Shown here in pieces: positions 44,006 to 55,371 of a stretch of DNA of 64,000 nucleotides; the stretch's first letter is position 1; every line of letters begins with the position of its first letter. The DNA comes from Phycisphaerae bacterium. GTDB lineage: Bacteria; Planctomycetota; Phycisphaerae; UBA1845. The notes below the pieces were generated by a model, which was not told the DNA's origin, searched no databases, and was given only the letters and a program-made list of their open reading frames with translations. The DNA lies in contig JAJVHU010000019.1 in the NCBI GenBank assembly GCA_022072505.1, forward strand, positions 141,849 through 205,848, written 5' to 3'. Position numbers and translations under genes: made by a program.

Positions 44006-44728
44006 ATGAACGAGCGTTTTTCGGATCGGGCGCGGCATGCGCTGGCGCTGGCGAATCTGGAAGCCGGAAAGCTGCGGCATACGTATCTTGCGCCGGGTCA
44101 CATCATGCTGGGGTTGATCGCCGAGGGGAAGTCGGTGGCGACTGAGACGCTGCGTCTTTTCGACGTGGATCTGGAGAAGGTCCGCTCCCAGGTGCGTTCC
44201 GAGATGGGCGAGGGCGACGCGGCCGGCGGGCGCGTCGGGGCGCGGACGCAGACCCAGGACACCAAGGAAGTCATCGCTCGCGCCATCGACGAGGCCCGGA
44301 AGTTCGGGCACAAGTACGTGGGGACCGAACACATTACGCTGGGGCTGCTGGCGCAAGAAGACAGCCTGCCTTCGCGGATTCTCCGGGCACAGGGAGTGCG
44401 GATCGACTCGCTGCGGGAGAAGACGCTGGCGGCGCTGCGATCGGAGATCGATCCTTCGCACGATCTGGCGCATTCGCGGCACGGGCATTTTGAGTGGATG
44501 CACCAGGCCGAGCTGGCGAAGGCGTTCCGATCGCCGAAGTTCTGGCACACGCTGATCCTGGCGGTGGACTCCGCGAACCGGCTTGGCGCCGGCGAGATCG
44601 AGCAGATTCATCTTCTGCTGGCGCTGATCCGGGATGAGGGGACGACGGTGGCGCATCTGCTGCGGGAAAAGGGGGTGACGCCGGACTGGGTGCGTGAGCG
44701 TCTGCTGGCGTCGAACGGCGCGGAGTAG
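44006..44728 (+). CDS. Stand-alone Clp N-domain protein
   Basis: This 240-residue protein is built of Clp-N (ClpA/ClpC N-domain) repeats without an AAA+ part: FSDRARHALALANLEAGKLR with HTYLAPGHIMLGLIAEG, then VIARAIDEARKFGHKYVGTE and HITLGLLAQED. A third, partial repeat is seen near the C-terminus (EIEQIHLLLALIRDEG). Such proteins may deliver substrates or compete for adaptor sites on a Clp ATPase; this is inference. AAGGAG precedes the ATG. It may be co-transcribed with maf. Confidence 0.85.
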   Translation: MNERFSDRARHALALANLEAGKLRHTYLAPGHIMLGLIAEGKSVATETLRLFDVDLEKVRSQVRSEMGEGDAAGGRVGARTQTQDTKEVIARAIDEARKFGHKYVGTEHITLGLLAQEDSLPSRILRAQGVRIDSLREKTLAALRSEIDPSHDLAHSRHGHFEWMHQAELAKAFRSPKFWHTLILAVDSANRLGAGEIEQIHLLLALIRDEGTTVAHLLREKGVTPDWVRERLLASNGAE

Positions 44729-44785
44729 CCGCGCTCCCAGGAAGAAGGAATCGGACCTCGGCACGGAAACGGGACAGGGCGCACC

Positions 44786-45382
44786 GTGGCGGAGCGCGAG
44801 CTGATACTGGCGTCGGGGAGTCCACGGCGGGCGCAAATCCTCAGGGATCTGGGGCTTCAATTCCGAGTCGTGCCGTCGCCGATCGAGGAGCCGCTCGGGT
44901 TCTCGCGCCCGATGTCGCCCGCCGAGCTTGCTCAAGCACTGAGCGTTTTCAAGGCGGAGGCGGTGGCGGGGAGCGTCCGGGACGGATTGATTCTTGCGGC
45001 GGACACGGTGGCGGCGAAGGACGGGGAGGTCTTCGGAAAACCGTCGGACCGGGGGGATGCGCGCCGGATCCTCCAGGCCTTGAGCGGAACCCGCCACGAG
45101 GTGCATACCGGCATGACGCTTCTCGACGTCCGAACCGGCCGGAGAGACACGCGCGTCGACACGACGGTTGTGGTGATGCGTCCGTTGCGGGCTGACGAGA
45201 TTGAGTCCTACCTCGAGAGCGAAGCCTGGATCGGCAAGGCGGGGGCATACGGCATCCAGGACCACGGCGACGCCTTCGTGGAGCGGATCGAGGGGAGCTT
45301 CTCGAACGTGGTGGGGCTTTCGGTGGAGTTGCTGCGGGCGATGCTGAAGGCGTTTGACGGTGTTGGGACAGGGGACGACTGA
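44786..45382 (+). CDS. maf: Maf family nucleotide pyrophosphatase
   Basis: Maf proteins hydrolyse non-canonical or modified nucleoside triphosphates. The N-terminal [37 protein letters not shown] and [15 protein letters not shown] are standard; the second catalytic Asp region appears as [20 protein letters not shown]. At 198 residues it is normal. It starts with GTG at 44786 and overlaps rph by 1 bp (TGATG), implying coupled translation. Confidence 0.92.
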   Translation: MAERELILASGSPRRAQILRDLGLQFRVVPSPIEEPLGFSRPMSPAELAQALSVFKAEAVAGSVRDGLILAADTVAAKDGEVFGKPSDRGDARRILQALSGTRHEVHTGMTLLDVRTGRRDTRVDTTVVVMRPLRADEIESYLESEAWIGKAGAYGIQDHGDAFVERIEGSFSNVVGLSVELLRAMLKAFDGVGTGDD

Positions 45383-46113
45383 TGGCGCGGAACGACGGGC
45401 GGCGCGGCGACGAGACCCGCAAGGTCGAAATTGTTCGCGGGTTCACCCGCAATGCGGCCGGGTCGGTGCTGATTCGCAGCGGAGACACGCACGTGCTCTG
45501 CACCGCGATCTGGGAGTGTTCGGTTCCGGACTGGCGGAAGGGAAAGGGAAGCGGGTGGGTGACGGCGGAATATGACATGCTTCCGGGGGCGACGCCGACG
45601 CGAAAAAGCCGCAACCGGGGCAAGGTGGACGGGCGCACCCAGGAGATTCAGCGGTTGGTGGGGCGGTCGCTGCGGGCGGTGGTGGACCTGGAGGCGCTGG
45701 GCGAGAACTCGATCCTGATCGACTGCGACGTGCTTCAGGCGGACGGCGGCACGCGGACGGCGGCGATCACCGGGGCCTACGTGGCGCTGGCGGACGCGGT
45801 GGGCGCCGCACGGCGGAAGGGGTGGATCGCGGCTTCGCCGATCCGCGAGGCGGTGGCGGCCGTCAGCGTCGGGCTGGTGGACGGACGGGCGTTGCTGGAT
45901 TTGAATTATGAGGAGGACGTTCGTGCCGAGGTGGATATGAATCTGGTGATGACGTCATCCGGAAGGTACGTCGAGGTTCAGGGGACGGGTGAGCGCGGGA
46001 CCTTCTCGCAGGCGGAACTGGATCGGCTGCTGAAACTTGGCCGGAAGGGTTGCGCTCAACTGCTCTCCGCGCAGGAGAAGGCGCTGCGGAGACGGGCGAG
46101 GGTCGGGCGTTGA
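45382..46113 (+). CDS. rph: Ribonuclease PH
   Basis: This phosphorolytic 3'-5' exoribonuclease trims tRNA precursors. The 243-residue length and conserved segments match: [80 protein letters not shown] and [20 protein letters not shown]. The rph-rdgB association, here with one lipoprotein gene between, is common in bacteria. Confidence 0.95.
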   Translation: MARNDGRRGDETRKVEIVRGFTRNAAGSVLIRSGDTHVLCTAIWECSVPDWRKGKGSGWVTAEYDMLPGATPTRKSRNRGKVDGRTQEIQRLVGRSLRAVVDLEALGENSILIDCDVLQADGGTRTAAITGAYVALADAVGAARRKGWIAASPIREAVAAVSVGLVDGRALLDLNYEEDVRAEVDMNLVMTSSGRYVEVQGTGERGTFSQAELDRLLKLGRKGCAQLLSAQEKALRRRARVGR

Positions 46114-46140
46114 CGCCGAGATCCTGTCGGCGATGCACCG

Positions 46141-47013
46141 ATGAACACGCGAAGTTCAGGACATGTCGGGTGTATTTTGGCTGCGGCGGCGGGGATGACC
46201 GCTGCCGGAGGATGTGCCTCGTCGCCGGGGTCGAGCGGAATCGTCGGGCACGGCACGGGAGAGGTGACGTGGACGATCCTGGCGCTGGAGGTCGCGCCTG
46301 GCGAGGGTTCGCGGACCGAGGCGGAGCGGATCGCCAGCCGGTTGCGTCGCACGCCGGGCATCAACGGCAAACTCGTGCAGGTGGCGCATGATCCGGACGG
46401 AGTCTCGCGTATTTATTACGGAAGCTACCCCGCCCGGACTGACCCGCGGACGGGGCGTCGTCTGTTTCCGGCGAAGATGGATTCCGACCTGCGGATGATC
46501 CGGTTCCTGCGGGAGGAGGACGGGTCGAATTTTTTTGCGATGGCGACGCGGGCGCGCAAGCCGATGCCGGACGTCGGAGATCCGGCGTGGGCGTTGTCGC
46601 GGGCGGAGGGGCCTTACACGCTTCAGGTGGCGGTTTTCGAGGCGCACGTGGTGGACGAATACAAGGAAGCGGCGTCAAAGTGGTGCGAGGAACTCCGTCG
46701 GCGGGGGTATGAGGCGTTCTATCACCACGCCACCGTGAGCAGCATGGTGACGGTCGGGCAGTTCAACGAGCGAGATGTCCGACTGTCCGCGGGCAACCTC
46801 ATCTACGGAGAGCGTGTCCGTCGTCTTCAGGAGGATGAGCTGCTGCGGTACAACTACATCAACGGCGCGAAGGTGTTCGTCATCGACGACGGCAAGCGTG
46901 TGCCGGTTCCGTCGCAACTGATGATCGTTCCGGGACATGAAGACGCACAGATCGGCAAAGACGCGGAGTTCAGCCCGGCCCGCGCCGCGGCGCCGGGGTC
47001 CGCGAGGTCGTGA
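46141..47013 (+). CDS. Lipoprotein with SPOR-like repeats
   Basis: This 290-residue protein has a lipobox-like signal end (GMTAAGGC, Cys about residue 25). Two copies of a SPOR-like beta-alpha-beta pattern follow: TWTILALEVAPGEGSRTEAE...RIYYGSY and YTLQVAVFEAHVVDEYKEAA...MVTVGQF. SPOR domains bind denuded peptidoglycan at division sites; whether these do is unknown. Its stop overlaps the rdgB start (GTGATG), so it is part of the rph-rdgB cluster. Confidence 0.65.
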   Translation: MNTRSSGHVGCILAAAAGMTAAGGCASSPGSSGIVGHGTGEVTWTILALEVAPGEGSRTEAERIASRLRRTPGINGKLVQVAHDPDGVSRIYYGSYPARTDPRTGRRLFPAKMDSDLRMIRFLREEDGSNFFAMATRARKPMPDVGDPAWALSRAEGPYTLQVAVFEAHVVDEYKEAASKWCEELRRRGYEAFYHHATVSSMVTVGQFNERDVRLSAGNLIYGERVRRLQEDELLRYNYINGAKVFVIDDGKRVPVPSQLMIVPGHEDAQIGKDAEFSPARAAAPGSARS

Positions 47014-47618
47014 TGCGCATCCTTCTGGCGACGACGAACGTCGGGAAGCTGCGCGAGTTCCGGCAGATTCTGACGGGGCTGGCGGTGGAGAGCGTCGCGC
47101 TGGATGCCTTTCCGATCATCCGCGAGCCGGAAGAAACCGAGTCGACGTTTGCGGGCAACGCCGCGCTGAAAGCGCAATACTACGCCGCAAAGACGGGACT
47201 TCCGACGGTGGCGGACGACTCCGGGCTTGAGGTCGACGCGCTCGGGGGAGCGCCGGGCGTGCTTTCGGCGCGGTACGCGGGTGAACCGAAGGACGACGGC
47301 GCAAACAACGCGAAACTGCTGGCGGCGCTTTCCGGGGTTGACGCGGGGCGTCGGACCGCGCGGTTCAGGTGCGCCGCGGCGCTGGCGACGCCGGACGGAT
47401 TCATCAGGATCGAAACAGGAACGATCGAAGGCCGGATCATCGACGCTCCGCGCGGGAGCAACGGCTTCGGATATGATCCGCTTTTCGGGGTGGACGATTA
47501 CGGATGCACCACCGCCGAGATGCCCCCTGACCTTAAGAACACCCTGTCCCACCGCGGGCAGGCCTTGCGGAAGCTGCGTCCGCACATCGAGGCGTTGATC
47601 AAGACTGAGCGCTCCTGA
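47013..47618 (+). CDS. rdgB: XTP/dITP diphosphatase (RdgB/HAM1)
   Basis: This enzyme removes inosine- and xanthosine-type triphosphates from the nucleotide pool. The family start ILLATTNVGKLREFRQIL, TFAGNAALKAQYYAAKTGLP, the catalytic VADDSGLEVDALGGAPGVLS and GSNGFGYDPLFGVDDYG are present. At 201 residues it is normal. The ATG at 47013 overlaps the previous stop by one base; a GTG directly before it (47010) is the alternative. Confidence 0.95.
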   Translation: MRILLATTNVGKLREFRQILTGLAVESVALDAFPIIREPEETESTFAGNAALKAQYYAAKTGLPTVADDSGLEVDALGGAPGVLSARYAGEPKDDGANNAKLLAALSGVDAGRRTARFRCAAALATPDGFIRIETGTIEGRIIDAPRGSNGFGYDPLFGVDDYGCTTAEMPPDLKNTLSHRGQALRKLRPHIEALIKTERS

Positions 47619-47624
47619 CGATCA

Positions 47625-47630
47625 TATACT
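47625..47630 (+). promoter_or_regulatory. -10-like TATACT just before the DUF2723 gene
   Basis: TATACT ends 8 nt before the ATG at 47639 and no Shine-Dalgarno sequence is present. If used, the mRNA would be leaderless or nearly so. No -35 at standard spacing is seen. Confidence 0.35.
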
Positions 47631-47638
47631 AACCGGTC

Positions 47639-49219
47639 ATGCCGACCGCATTGTCCGGACAAGTCGACGTCTCCTGCTCCGGTTCTGACAGATCCGGCGA
47701 TCGTCGCTGGGTGGCGCGAGTTCTGCCGTTGCTGGTCGGAGTCGTGATTTTCCTTCCCGCCAGTTTTCGCCTGCCCCCCGGCGTGTGTTCATATGACTCC
47801 GGCGACCTTCAGACGGCATGCGCGACGTTCGGGCTGGCGCACCCCCCGGGGTATGCCGGGTATGCGGCGATCGGGTGGGTGATTTGCGGGGCGACGGAGC
47901 CGGTGATGACGCCGGCGCGGGCGGTGAGCGTCGCGTGTGCGTTGTGCATGACCGGGGCGCTCGTGCTCCTGCTGCGCACCTGCCTGGCGGTCGGCGTACC
48001 GCCGTGGGTCGCGGCGGGGGCGGTGCTGCTCCTGAGTCAGCATCCGTGGGTCTGGTGCAACACGGTCGTGCCCGAGGTTTATGCGCCGGGCGCGTGCCTG
48101 ACGATCGCAGCGTTGTATCTGCTGATCCGGGGCGAGCAGGCGGGCGGGAGGCGGCGCGGCGTGGCGGCGGCGGCGCTTTTCGGGTTCGCGGCGGCGCAGC
48201 GGCTTTCGCTGATGTTGATCGCGCCGTGGCTGCTTGCGGGCTGGGCGTTGACGGCGTGGCACGAGAAACGGAGCGGACGGAGCCGGGAATTGACGGCGGG
48301 ACGGTTCGTGGGTCGAGCGTTTCTCGTGGCGGGGGCGGGGACGGCGCCGGTGCTTCTGACGGCGGCACTGACGTGGGAGCGGCTCGGGTCGCACGTGCCG
48401 TACCGGTGTCCGGTGGAGATGACGGAGGCGCAGCAGTCGGCGTGTGACGAAAGCGGGTTTCCGCAGGACCGGATGTCGCAGGTGCGGTGGGTGATGACGG
48501 GCGAGATGTTCGCCAGGCTGCGCGGAGCGGATTTTTTTCAGATGCGCAGCAAGCTGAGATGGGTGCGGGCGCAGTGCGGGCTGCGCAATGATTTTGCCGC
48601 GGCGGCGGTCGCCGCCGTGTCGAGTTGGGGGGTGTGCGTGCTGTGGCGGAGAAGTCGGTCTGCGGCGATCGGCGTGGTGGGGTTCGTGGCGGGAACGCTG
48701 GCGTTTGTGCTTCAGTACCGGGTGCATGACACGGCGGCGGACTTGTTGACGCTGATCCTGCCCGGATCGCTGGCGTTGCTGGCGGGGGCGTCGGATCTGG
48801 GCGGGCGGGCGGTGGATCGGATGGCGCCCGGCGCGAGGAGTTTCCTTCGCCTTGGGGCGATCGAGGCGTGCGCGGTCGTTGCGGTGTGCGTCGTCGGCAG
48901 CGCCTTGACGCGTCACAATCACGGCAGTTTTCACGCGGAGGCGTTTCTGCGGGCCGCACGGCTGGATGAATTGCCGCCCGGCAGCGTCATTTGCGCGCCG
49001 TGGTCGGAATCCCGGGCGTTGTGGTACGGCAAGCTGGTGGAGACCCCGCGTGCGGACGTGGACATCATCGGCACGGATTCCGTCGAGGCGTGGGACAAGG
49101 CATTCGCACAGAGCGGCGATCGTCCGGTCTTCCGGACGGTTCCCGAGGAAAGCGCCTTGCCCTTCGGGAGCATCGAGCCGGGTCGGGTGCTCATGCGTGT
49201 GCCGCCGCCGGCGCCGTAG
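47639..49219 (+). CDS. DUF2723/GT-C-like membrane protein
   Basis: This 526-residue protein has about nine to ten hydrophobic segments. The first loop, SYDSGDLQTACATFGLAHPP followed by GYAGYAAIGW, matches the DUF2723 signature (D-S/T-G-E/D and AHPPGYP). That family resembles protein O-mannosyltransferase-type GT-C enzymes and is common in Bacteroidetes and planctomycetes. A soluble C-terminal part of about 90 residues ends the chain. The substrate is unknown. Confidence 0.75.
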   Translation: MPTALSGQVDVSCSGSDRSGDRRWVARVLPLLVGVVIFLPASFRLPPGVCSYDSGDLQTACATFGLAHPPGYAGYAAIGWVICGATEPVMTPARAVSVACALCMTGALVLLLRTCLAVGVPPWVAAGAVLLLSQHPWVWCNTVVPEVYAPGACLTIAALYLLIRGEQAGGRRRGVAAAALFGFAAAQRLSLMLIAPWLLAGWALTAWHEKRSGRSRELTAGRFVGRAFLVAGAGTAPVLLTAALTWERLGSHVPYRCPVEMTEAQQSACDESGFPQDRMSQVRWVMTGEMFARLRGADFFQMRSKLRWVRAQCGLRNDFAAAAVAAVSSWGVCVLWRRSRSAAIGVVGFVAGTLAFVLQYRVHDTAADLLTLILPGSLALLAGASDLGGRAVDRMAPGARSFLRLGAIEACAVVAVCVVGSALTRHNHGSFHAEAFLRAARLDELPPGSVICAPWSESRALWYGKLVETPRADVDIIGTDSVEAWDKAFAQSGDRPVFRTVPEESALPFGSIEPGRVLMRVPPPAP

Positions 49220-49309
49220 CTCGATCCGAAGGACGTTTTTGAGCGGTATTGCAGCGACCTTCGCGGCGCGCCTTCGGAGGATCGCGCCGTGCCTGGCGAA
49301 CCTTGCCCC

Positions 49310-49338
49310 TTGCGCGACCGTCGCGGGTGCGGTATGAT
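49310..49338 (+). promoter_or_regulatory. Sigma-70-like promoter for the aminotransferase gene
   Basis: TTGCGC (49310-49315), a 17-nt spacer and TATGAT (49333-49338) lie so close to the ATG (49348) that transcription would begin about 2-4 nt before it. The mRNA would be essentially leaderless, in keeping with the lack of a Shine-Dalgarno sequence. Confidence 0.5.
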
Positions 49339-49347
49339 CCTGCGAAC

Positions 49348-50523
49348 ATGAACCTTTCCACCAGAATCAACGCCTTGCACGAGTCGCCGACGATGAAGCT
49401 GACCGCGCGGGCGGCGCGGATGAAGGCTGAAGGCATTGACGTCGTCGCGATGACGGCGGGGGAGCCGGATTTCGACACCCCGGAACACATCAAGGCCGCC
49501 GCGATCGAGGCGATCCGCCGGGGGGAGACAAAGTATCCGAAACCGGCTTCGGGGCTTCCGGCGCTGAAGTCGGCGATCTGCGCGGCGCTGCTGCGGAACC
49601 AGGGTCTGACGTACCGGCCGGAGCAGGTGATTGTGACCTGCGGGGCGAAGCTGGCGATCCAGAAGGCGCTGACGGTGCTGATCAACCCCGGAGACGAGGT
49701 GCTGATTCCGACGCCTTACTGGGTGAGCTACCCGGAGCTGGTCAAGCTGGCGGGAGGCACGCCGGTCTTGATCGAGTCCGATGAGCGGCGGGATTTCAAG
49801 CTGATGCCGGAGCAGGTGCGGGCGGCGATCACGCCGCGCACGAAGGCGTTTCTTTACTGCTCGCCGTCAAACCCGGCTTCGTTCACGTACACGCCGGATG
49901 AGACGCGGGGTCTGGTCCAGGTTCTGGCGACGGCGGGGGTGGCGATCCTCTCGGATGAGATTTACGACAGCCTGACGTTCGGGGGGGCAAAACCGCTCAG
50001 CCCGGCGGCGGTCAGCGCGGAGGCGTACGCCCGCACGATTACGATCAACGGCGCATCGAAGATCTTCGCGATGACGGGGTGGCGCGTCGGGTTCGCGGCG
50101 GGCCCGGTTCACGTCATTGAGGCGATGATCAAGCTTCAAAGCCAGGGAACCAGCGGCGTGGCGCCCTTTATTCAGCTTGCTTACGCGGAGGGTCTGAAGG
50201 ACGATCGCGGCGAAATTGAGCGGATGCGGCGGGATTTCGAGCGTCGCGGGCGGCACATGTACGAGCGTGTGAGGCGGCTTCCGGACGTGACGTGCGTCGA
50301 GCCGACGGGGGCGTACTACCTGTTCCCCAACGTGTCGGTAGCGTTTGCGCGTCTTAAGGTGCGCGACAGTGACGAATTCGCCGAGCGGTTGCTGAACGAG
50401 GCGCATCTGGCGGTGATTCCGGGAAGCGCGTTCGGATCCGATCGTCATATCCGCATGTCGTTCGCCACGTCGATGGCGCAGATCGACGCGGCGGTGGATC
50501 GGTTGGAGGCGTTCCTGAAGTGA
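49348..50523 (+). CDS. Class I aminotransferase, aspartate aminotransferase-like
   Basis: This PLP enzyme of fold type I has 391 residues. DVVAMTAGEPDFDTPEHIKA, the PLP-phosphate region VTCGAKLAIQKAL, PTPYWVSYPELVKLAGG, CSPSNPASFTYT, the aldimine Lys in NGASKIFAMTGWRVGFAAGP and the C-terminal Arg (HIRMSFAT) fit the bacterial Ib aspartate aminotransferase group. Prephenate or other amino-acid substrates are possible. The ATG at 49348 is chosen over upstream codons that lack family similarity. Its stop overlaps the carA start by 4 bp. Confidence 0.9.
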   Translation: MNLSTRINALHESPTMKLTARAARMKAEGIDVVAMTAGEPDFDTPEHIKAAAIEAIRRGETKYPKPASGLPALKSAICAALLRNQGLTYRPEQVIVTCGAKLAIQKALTVLINPGDEVLIPTPYWVSYPELVKLAGGTPVLIESDERRDFKLMPEQVRAAITPRTKAFLYCSPSNPASFTYTPDETRGLVQVLATAGVAILSDEIYDSLTFGGAKPLSPAAVSAEAYARTITINGASKIFAMTGWRVGFAAGPVHVIEAMIKLQSQGTSGVAPFIQLAYAEGLKDDRGEIERMRRDFERRGRHMYERVRRLPDVTCVEPTGAYYLFPNVSVAFARLKVRDSDEFAERLLNEAHLAVIPGSAFGSDRHIRMSFATSMAQIDAAVDRLEAFLK

Positions 50524-51716
50524 GCGGGCGCTGCATCCTCGCGTTGGAAGACGGGACGGTGTTCACGGGCGTCGCCTTCGGGGGGACGGGAACGCGCGTC
50601 GGGGAAGTCGTTTTCAACACGGCGCTGACGGGGTATCAGGAGATCCTCACCGACCCGTCCTACCGCGGGCAGATCGTGACGATGACGTACCCCCACATCG
50701 GGAATTACGGCGTGAACGAGGCGGACGTGGAGTCCGCGGCGCCGCAGGTGTCCGGGTTCGTCGTCCGTGAAGCGGCGCGGCGGGCGAGCAACTACCGGGC
50801 GACGCAAACGCTGGATCACTACCTCGCCCGGCACGGGGTGATCGGGATCGAGGGGATCGACACGCGGGCGCTGACGAAGCTCCTGCGCGTGCGAGGCGCG
50901 ATGAACGGCGCGCTGACGACGGAGGAAGGCGATCCTGAGGCCTGCGTCCGGCTTGCACGCAACTCGCCGTCGATGGACGGCGCGGACCTGGTCAAGGACG
51001 TGATGCCTCGCGGCGCCGGGCTCTGGACGGAGGGGTTGGACACGACGTTTGTTCCCTCTCGTCATGCCGGATCAAAGCGTCGGCGGGTGGTGGCGATCGA
51101 CTGCGGCATGAAGCGGAACATTTTGCGGCACCTGGTGGACGTGGGCGCGGAGGTGCGGGTTCTGCCGCCGACGGCGTCGGTCGAGGAAGCGCTGGAGTCG
51201 CGGCCGGAGGGCGTGTTCGTCAGCAACGGCCCGGGGGATCCGGCGGCGGTGACGTACGCGATCGCCTTGTTGAAGGGGTTGCGCGGGCGCGTTCCGATGT
51301 TCGGCATCTGTCTCGGGCATCAGCTTCTCGGGCTTGCGCTGGGCGGTCGCAGCTTCAAGCTGAAGTTCGGACATCGCGGCGCGAATCAGCCGGTGCTGAA
51401 CGTGGGGACGGGTCGGGTCGAGATCACCTCGCAGAATCACGGGTTCGCGGTGGAGGCGAATTCGGTCGAGTCGGCCGGAGCGACCGTCACGCATGTCAAT
51501 CTCAACGACCGGACACTGGAAGGGTTCACACATGCGGGGGAGGCGCTGCTGGCGGTCCAGTACCACCCGGAAGCAAGCCCGGGGCCGCACGATGCGACCT
51601 ACCTCTTCGACTGTTTCGCCCGAATGATGGACACGGGGCGGGCTCCAACGGCGCAGGACATGAGCGACGCGCAGGCGGCGCTGCAACACCGGCGAACCTC
51701 CGCCGCCGCGACTTAA
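50520..51716 (+). CDS. carA: Carbamoyl-phosphate synthase small (glutaminase) subunit
   Basis: CarA hydrolyses glutamine and feeds ammonia to CarB for arginine and pyrimidine synthesis. The N-domain (FNTALTGYQEILTDPSYRGQ; TYPHIGNYGVN; IEGIDTRALTKLLR) and the class I amidotransferase domain with nucleophile in MFGICLGHQLLGLALGG, GANQPV, SQNHGFAVE and YHPEASPGPHD are complete. It starts with GTG overlapping the aminotransferase stop (GTGA). carB is not adjacent. Confidence 0.95.
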   Translation: MSGRCILALEDGTVFTGVAFGGTGTRVGEVVFNTALTGYQEILTDPSYRGQIVTMTYPHIGNYGVNEADVESAAPQVSGFVVREAARRASNYRATQTLDHYLARHGVIGIEGIDTRALTKLLRVRGAMNGALTTEEGDPEACVRLARNSPSMDGADLVKDVMPRGAGLWTEGLDTTFVPSRHAGSKRRRVVAIDCGMKRNILRHLVDVGAEVRVLPPTASVEEALESRPEGVFVSNGPGDPAAVTYAIALLKGLRGRVPMFGICLGHQLLGLALGGRSFKLKFGHRGANQPVLNVGTGRVEITSQNHGFAVEANSVESAGATVTHVNLNDRTLEGFTHAGEALLAVQYHPEASPGPHDATYLFDCFARMMDTGRAPTAQDMSDAQAALQHRRTSAAAT

Positions 51717-53740
51717 GCGATCCGGGCTTGATCGTCCCCGGCGCCCTCTCCCCCGTGCCGAACTTCGCGGCCGGCCTCCCGTGCGGACCGCAGTTCAGTT
51801 GCGATGAAACCCTCGTCGATAAACGTAAGGCCTGCGCTTCCGGATTTTCTGGAGCACGGAATGCGGGCACGACGAGGGAAGCCGGTGGCAGGATCAACGA
51901 CTTCGGCGGAAAACCTGTTGCGGCAAGCCCCCTGCGTGAACGTGCGGTCACGCCCGCGGATCTTCGTCCACGTTGGGTCGGGCTACGTCGCGGTATTGAC
52001 GCTTTGCGTTGTCGCCGCGGTGGCGGGGCAGCGCTGGGAGCATGCCCGCGACCGGTCGTGGCGGTGCGACGAGCTGCCGGCCGTCGTTCAGAGGACGGGA
52101 CTTGCGGGACAGGCGGCGAACGAGGCGGAGGCGCGAACGTTCTTGCCGACGGGGTATACGTTCCGGCACGGTGCGGTACGAGCCCTGAAACCACCGACGA
52201 TACCCTCATCGGTGCAACCGCTTGCGTCGTTCTGGGCTCACGTTGGTTTTCACGTCGCCGGGTACTCGACGCTTGCGGCGCGATTCATGCCGTGGATGTG
52301 GTCGCTGGCCGCGATCGCGTGCGTCGGCGTGATCGGCGCGCAGGTGGGCGGAGGGGTTCGCGCCGGGTGTTATTGCGCGTTGGTGTTCTCGCTGTCGCCG
52401 CTGGCGTCGGTCTACGCGGCGCAGGCGCGCGGATACAGCGAGACGACGGCGTCCGCGGCGCTGCTGTGCATTGCGGTGGAGGCGGTTCGCAGGCAGCCTC
52501 GCTCCGCCGCGCGGATTGCTCTTCTGATGGCGGTCTCGGTGCAGACGGCGGCGACGGTCTTTACGACGTGGGTGTATTGGACGGCGCCGGTGCTGCTGGC
52601 GGCGTGCGACGTGATTCCGGCGCGCGACCGGAGAGGCGAGTCGAAGGCGCGTCGCGCGGCGTTCCGGCTGGTTTTCGGGATCGTTGCTGGGTTTGTCGGA
52701 TTGTACGCGCTGGACCGGGCGGAGTCGTTGACCGGACTGGCGGCTGACATGGGCGACCGGTTGCGGACGTGGGAGGATGCCGCGGCGTTTGCCTCGGCGT
52801 TGTCCCGCGACGTGCTGGGCGGCGCGGCGTGGCTGCTGCCGACTGGCGCGGCGGGGATCTGGGTGCTGGCGCGCGGCGTTCATCGGTGGTGGCTGGCGGC
52901 GCTGCTGGGGTGCGGACTTGTCATCCTCGGCGTGGCGGCGGCGGGGGGATCGGCGGGGTACACAAGGAACCTGATTTTCCTGGCGGTTCCGGCCAGCGTG
53001 CTGATCGGATGCGGGTTGAAGGTTGTGCTCGACAGGGTGGCGGCGGGGTGGGGCGCAGCCATGTCCGCATGCGGATCCGGTGGGCGGAAGGGTCGGCTGT
53101 TGTGCTGGAGCGGGGCGGGGATGTTGATGTTGGCGGGTTCAATTGCGGCGACCGTCGGAGTGCGGGATCTGAAGGCTCGCACACTCGCGCACTTGCCGGA
53201 CTGGGGCGCGGCGATCCGGTGGGCGGAGTCGAGACCGTCGGAGGAGGACGTGCGCTGGTGGCTGCGTTGTCAAGGCTTCCGAAACGTCTTCGACTGGTAC
53301 GCCGACGCGCCGGATGCAATGTCGCTGTTAAACGTCGGTCGGGGGGATCGCGTCGAATTTGTGATGCTGACGCAGCATGATCCGAGCGGTCGAGCGGTTT
53401 GTTACGTGCCCGACGGTCGCCTGGCACGGCTTAATGAGCACCCTCTGCCGGATTTCCTCAGCCGGGTGAAACCGGCGGCCGTGATCGAAGGAATTGATGT
53501 CCGCTTCTTGCGGGGTGTTCGGCGCATCGAGCCTGCCGGAGGCGCGCGCAACGGCGGGTTCTTCATCATTGCTGTCCGGCTGCGAGAGCGTTCCGCCGAC
53601 GCATTGTGGCGGGATCTGCTCAACACCGCGCCGCAACTTGAGCGCGCGGCAATTCCTTTCGGCGTGACTCCCGGCGTCGAGCCGCCGATGCTCGTTGCGG
53701 CGGCGGCGCCCGAGCATGCAGAGAGGATGACTCAGGTGCT

Positions 53741-55267
<1,527 letters not shown>

Positions 55268-55371
55268 GCGACATGCGCCTCGCCGCGCGGTTATTGCGCG
55301 ATGAAAGGCGGACGACCGGCGCCCTCCTGCGGGCTTTATCGGTCAATCTGGGCGGAACTTTAGCAAACCGG

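Noticed and set aside
47637..48959. Leftward 440-codon frame opposite the DUF2723 gene
   Set aside because: Pro/Arg/Ser-rich, no start signals, and exactly opposite a membrane protein with a clear family motif.
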